Positions 6,273-9,054 of a stretch of DNA of 9,054 nucleotides are shown here, one piece after another; within the stretch, counting starts at the first letter, position 1, and each line of letters starts with the position of its first letter. The stretch is taken from NCBI GenBank assembly GCA_964646435.1, contig CAZYEJ010000062.1:1-9054 (forward strand). The letters run 5' to 3'. The notes beneath the pieces are model-generated. The model was not told the origin of the DNA. It made no database searches and worked only from the letters and a program-made list of their open reading frames with translations. The position numbers and the translations under genes were made by a program. Source of the DNA: UBA3076 sp964646435. Its GTDB lineage: Bacteria; Desulfobacterota; Dissulfuribacteria; Dissulfuribacterales; UBA3076.

Positions 6273-7283
6273 GTGGAGGCATCTTCTGAGAAGTTATCTG
6301 ACCACAGACCCAAGGTCAAAAATATTTTGGACTCCTTTAAACCGGATTTTGAAAAAATTGAGCAGGTATTGAGCAGGCATTTTACTTCTCATATACCCTT
6401 TGTAAACGAAGTAAGCCGGTACATCCTTTTTGCAGAAGGAAAACGTCTAAGACCATTACTTACCGTATGTGCGGCAAGATTATGCGGAAAAGACGATGAT
6501 GCCGTGTTCGACCTTTCAGCAGTCCCGGAGTACCTCCATGCTGCCAGTCTTCTCCACGATGACGTAGTAGATGGAGGTGTGATGCGTCGCGGCAAGTCCC
6601 CTGCCTATAAAATCTGGGGGAATAAGGCCACTGTCCTGGTTGGGGATTTCCTTTATGGCAGGGCCATTGAGCTTGCCAGCCGGTTCGAGGATACCCGCAT
6701 AGCAGAAACCATTGCAGAGACAGTTGCCTTGATGTCTGAAGGTGAGATTATACAGCTTTTACAGGCAAAGACCCCGAGCTTTGACGAGGAGACCTATCTG
6801 GAAATCATTAACAGAAAGACGGCCTCGCTGATTTCTGCATCATGTAAAATCGGAGCCCTCCTTGCCGGTGCCGGGAAGTCCAAGGTGCAGGCCCTTAGCG
6901 ACTATGGCCTATATATGGGCCAGGCATTTCAGATGATTGACGACATCCTTGATTATACTGCAGATGCCAGTGAGCTGGGAAAGGCCATTGGGACAGACCT
7001 TGCGGAGGGAAAAATTACACTGCCCCTTGTTGTGGCCATTGAAAAGGCATCTTCCAGAGAAAAAGAGAGGTTGTTACAGGTGCTTAGTGATGGCAATTCC
7101 TCAGAGAAGGAATTTGTGTGGGTGAAGGATTTGCTGTCCAATACCGGGGGATTGGATTATACGCGAAGTCGGGCAAAAGTCTTGGTTGGCTTGGCCTGTG
7201 AAAATTTGGAGATATTTGCTCCATTAGAGACAAAGGACTTGCTCCATGGCCTTGCATGGTTTGTTTTAGAGCGTCACAAGTGA
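6273..7283 (+). CDS. ispB: Long-chain trans-polyprenyl diphosphate synthase (IspB/octaprenyl type)
   Basis: Condenses isopentenyl diphosphate onto an allylic primer to build the long all-trans chain for quinone side tails. The 336-residue protein has the family order: GKRLRP (56-61) for substrate diphosphate; first Asp-rich motif LLHDDVVD (D96, D97, D100) followed by MRRG; RKTASLISASC; second Asp-rich motif QMIDDILDYT (D223, D224, D227); and GKITLPL. Residues four and five before the first motif are Ser92 and Ala91. Small residues there leave the elongation pocket open, so a long product rather than farnesyl or geranylgeranyl diphosphate is expected; exact chain length cannot be read. Start is GTG immediately after an in-frame stop. 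The next gene begins 10 bases downstream, so the two are probably co-transcribed. It diverges from mutS. Confidence 0.94.
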   Translation: MEASSEKLSDHRPKVKNILDSFKPDFEKIEQVLSRHFTSHIPFVNEVSRYILFAEGKRLRPLLTVCAARLCGKDDDAVFDLSAVPEYLHAASLLHDDVVDGGVMRRGKSPAYKIWGNKATVLVGDFLYGRAIELASRFEDTRIAETIAETVALMSEGEIIQLLQAKTPSFDEETYLEIINRKTASLISASCKIGALLAGAGKSKVQALSDYGLYMGQAFQMIDDILDYTADASELGKAIGTDLAEGKITLPLVVAIEKASSREKERLLQVLSDGNSSEKEFVWVKDLLSNTGGLDYTRSRAKVLVGLACENLEIFAPLETKDLLHGLAWFVLERHK

Positions 7284-7293
7284 GGTTAAGACA

Positions 7294-8070
7294 GTGCTGA
7301 AATCGACTGGGATTTTTTCCAAGAGTGCTTTAAAGAGTTTTATTCTCGCAGGAGGGACAAGTGCTCTGGCAGCAGGCGCATATGAGATTTTTTGCCCCAA
7401 GGCCACCTTATGGGGCAGGGTATTAACCCATGGTTCCAGAAATGTACCCGCAATAAGTCTCGTGTTTGATCAGAGCCCAAACCCGTTAACAGAGCCCATT
7501 TGCAAACGACTGCATGAGCTTGAGGTCCCAGCCACTTTTTTCATAGAAGGGAAGAGAGCCAGGAGTAATCCCAAGGCCATACGTTCCATGCAGTCATTTG
7601 AGATAGGGATTCATGGAGAGACTTACAGATCACTTATTTTTCAAAATAAAATAGAATTAAGGCACATGCTCAAGCCCTGCCTGACACTTGCAGGCGACAT
7701 CCAGGGAAGGGACGCCTGCTTTCTTATGCCGCCTCATGGATGGAAGGACCTTCGATTGGTAAAAATGGCAAGAGATCTGGGTCTTTTCGTGGTCAATCCA
7801 TCCCTTAAGCTCAGGTGGCGCGAGGGAGTCCTCTTAAATACTTCAGTTGAGCATATTCTGACACATGTGGGTCCTGGTGACATAATTCTTGTGAAAAATG
7901 ATCCTTTAAGATCGCCTCCTGAGCCCCTTTTTATTGAACTGCTCACATTGCTGATTATTGGGCTCAAAGACAAGGGCCTCAAGATCTGGGGGCTAAGCCC
8001 CTTATTTATCTCCCCACCAACACATCATTCACTTTCTCCGATAATTCTACAAGATTATACGGTTTCTTAA
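7294..8070 (+). CDS. NodB-like polysaccharide deacetylase homologue, probably catalytically degenerate
   Basis: The fold of the carbohydrate esterase 4 family is recognisable: ISLVFDQSP (54-62), VPATFFIEGKRA (78-89), FEIGIHGETYRSL (102-114), MPPHGW (145-150), PGDIILVKNDP (194-204) and KGLKIWGLSPLF at the end of the domain. Active members carry TFDD, HxxxH, RPPYG and LLHD. Here the catalytic Asp59 and first metal His107 remain, but the second Asp is Gln60, the second metal His is Tyr111, the Arg of motif 3 is Met145, and the late catalytic His is Lys201. It is therefore probably not a metal-dependent deacetylase. A weakly hydrophobic stretch (16-31) may be a membrane anchor. The GTG start has GAGG overlapping the stop of the polyprenyl synthase. 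The last 20 residues fall in the overlap with the convergent kinase and look like a run-on. True role unknown. Confidence 0.8.
   Translation: MLKSTGIFSKSALKSFILAGGTSALAAGAYEIFCPKATLWGRVLTHGSRNVPAISLVFDQSPNPLTEPICKRLHELEVPATFFIEGKRARSNPKAIRSMQSFEIGIHGETYRSLIFQNKIELRHMLKPCLTLAGDIQGRDACFLMPPHGWKDLRLVKMARDLGLFVVNPSLKLRWREGVLLNTSVEHILTHVGPGDIILVKNDPLRSPPEPLFIELLTLLIIGLKDKGLKIWGLSPLFISPPTHHSLSPIILQDYTVS
7989..8009 (+). terminator. Terminator-like hairpin inside the end of the deacetylase-like gene
   Basis: GGGGC (7989-7993), loop TAA, GCCCC (7997-8001), then TTATTTAT form a short GC stem with a T-rich tail on the plus strand. It lies where the conserved NodB domain ends, about 60 bases before the annotated stop, and just past the stop of the convergent kinase. 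It could end the plus-strand operon but would do so before its stop codon. The stem is only five pairs, so this is tentative. Confidence 0.35.
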
Positions 8071-9054
8071 TAAAGCTTTGAGCACCTGCACACATGATTT
8101 CCTCGGCAGCAGGGCCGTAAATGTCATAGCCGCTGCACACGATCACTTTAAGATCGGGGCGGGCCTCCTTGATCCGGGCATACACCTCCCTGCCGTTCAT
8201 ATCGGGCAAAACAATATCCAGAATCGCCAGGTCAATGTCCCCGTCAAAGGTCCTGGCAAGCTTAACGGCCTCTCTTCCGGTTCTGGCCTCCAGGACATGG
8301 TAACCCGATATCTCCAACGCTATCCGGTTTAGTTCGATAAGAGGCTCTTCATCTTCTATTACCAGTATGGTTCCAATGCCCTTGATCAGTTCGGTCTTTT
8401 TTTCATCTACCTCTATTTCCTCTTTCTTAACCCGGAAAGGGGTGAAGTAGATACGGACCGCTGTCCCTTTACCCAACTCAGAATCAACCCAAATCCAGCC
8501 GTCGTGGCTCTTGACAATGCCATAAACAGCAGCCATGCTGAGTCCCCGTCCTATAAAATGCGTAGTAAAGAAGGGCTCAAATATTCTACTTCTTGTCTCT
8601 TCATCCATGCCCTTCCCATCATCCTCGATCGTGAGACAAACGTATGAGCCGGGCTTGAAACCGGGATGGTGTTTGGCAAATTCCTCGTCGATATCTTCGT
8701 TTCCGGTAATGATCTTGATGCGGCCCGGGCCTTCAATGGCCTCGTTTGAGTTGACCACTATGGCAGAGAGTACCATCTGCATCTGGGTGCGGTCTGCCTC
8801 TATATCCGGGATATCCAAACATAGATCCGTCTCCATACGGATAGCAGGATCAATGGTGTGCTGGATCAAGAGGAGACTATCCTTTACGAAATCGCCAAGA
8901 GACAGTGGTTGAGGATTATATTTCCCTCCCCTGGCATAGGATAATAGCTGATCGGTCAACTTGGCCATTCTGCGAGCTGATGCCTTCATCGCTTCAACAT
9001 ATCGGTAGTGTATAATATCTTGTGTAAAATTATAAAAGTGTAGAAAAAAGGGCG
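8006..9054 (-). CDS. Hybrid sensor histidine kinase, ATPase plus receiver domains (5' end outside window)
   Basis: C-terminal part of a two-component phosphorelay kinase. Residues are counted from the in-frame Met at 8989. The end of the dimerisation helix (MKASARRMAKLTDQLLSYARGGKYNP) leads to an HATPase domain with N-box Asn80 (VVNSNEAI), the DxGxG box EDDGKGM (122-128), the F-box RIFEPFFTT (135-143), GRGLSM (147-152; Ser where Gly is usual) and GKGTAVRIYF. A receiver domain (about 206-327) has acidic pocket Glu212/Asp213, phospho-acceptor Asp258 in LAILDIVLPDMNG, Ser286 and Lys309 before Pro. The reading frame has no stop up to the window edge, so the Met at 8989 is unlikely to be the true start. 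The phospho-accepting His should lie just beyond position 9054. Signal and partner regulator are unknown. Its 3' end overlaps the convergent gene by 65 bases. Confidence 0.88.
   Translation of the reverse strand, partial: PFFLHFYNFTQDIIHYRYVEAMKASARRMAKLTDQLLSYARGGKYNPQPLSLGDFVKDSLLLIQHTIDPAIRMETDLCLDIPDIEADRTQMQMVLSAIVVNSNEAIEGPGRIKIITGNEDIDEEFAKHHPGFKPGSYVCLTIEDDGKGMDEETRSRIFEPFFTTHFIGRGLSMAAVYGIVKSHDGWIWVDSELGKGTAVRIYFTPFRVKKEEIEVDEKKTELIKGIGTILVIEDEEPLIELNRIALEISGYHVLEARTGREAVKLARTFDGDIDLAILDIVLPDMNGREVYARIKEARPDLKVIVCSGYDIYGPAAEEIMCAGAQSFIKKPYNLVELSEKVNDVLVGR

Noticed and set aside
6953..7141. Minus-strand frame inside the polyprenyl synthase
   Set aside because: Shadow of a conserved coding region with no independent support.
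8535..8912. 125-codon plus-strand frame opposite the kinase
   Set aside because: Antisense to conserved kinase motifs, serine-rich shadow translation, no ribosome site or known domain.

Overview
This window looks like ordinary chromosomal housekeeping DNA from a Gram-negative, diderm bacterium. The evidence is a periplasmic Skp/OmpH chaperone, a Pal lipoprotein, a periplasmic AMIN-domain amidase, MutS and a long-chain polyprenyl diphosphate synthase. The order mutS then TPR/AMIN amidase, the style of the hybrid kinase, and the short 'GTCATTCCGGCGAAAGCCGG'-type intergenic palindromes point to Desulfobacterota (the former Deltaproteobacteria). That placement is inference from family resemblance; no marker gene here fixes the lineage. 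Both ends look like assembly or window edges: the left end starts inside a repeat unit and the right end cuts a kinase gene.

Layout. Bases 1-56 hold repeat units; 57-152 are non-coding with nothing I can name. On the minus strand, reading right to left, lie mutS (6199-3497), an N-acetylmuramoyl-L-alanine amidase (3492-1735, only 4 bases after mutS), a 295-base gap with a composite palindromic repeat, pal (1439-840), a gap with a strong hairpin, and skp (716-153). On the plus strand, diverging from mutS across 73 bases, lie a polyprenyl synthase (6273-7283) and, 10 bases later, a NodB-like deacetylase homologue (7294-8070). That gene runs tail-to-tail, with a 65-base coding overlap, into a hybrid histidine kinase on the minus strand (8006 to beyond 9054).

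How the genes fit together. Most belong to envelope biogenesis. Skp escorts outer-membrane proteins, Pal ties the outer membrane to peptidoglycan at the division site, the amidase cuts septal peptidoglycan, and the polyprenyl synthase makes the isoprenoid chain for quinones or lipid carriers. MutS is the exception, sharing a probable transcript with the amidase.

I do not see a new defence, mobile or biosynthetic system. The items most worth a second look are: the deacetylase homologue, which has lost most catalytic and metal-binding positions; the overlap at its 3' end with a terminator-like hairpin inside the coding sequence; the identical 27-base repeat units that bracket skp-pal in inverted orientation; and the hairpins around pal, one of which decides its start codon.
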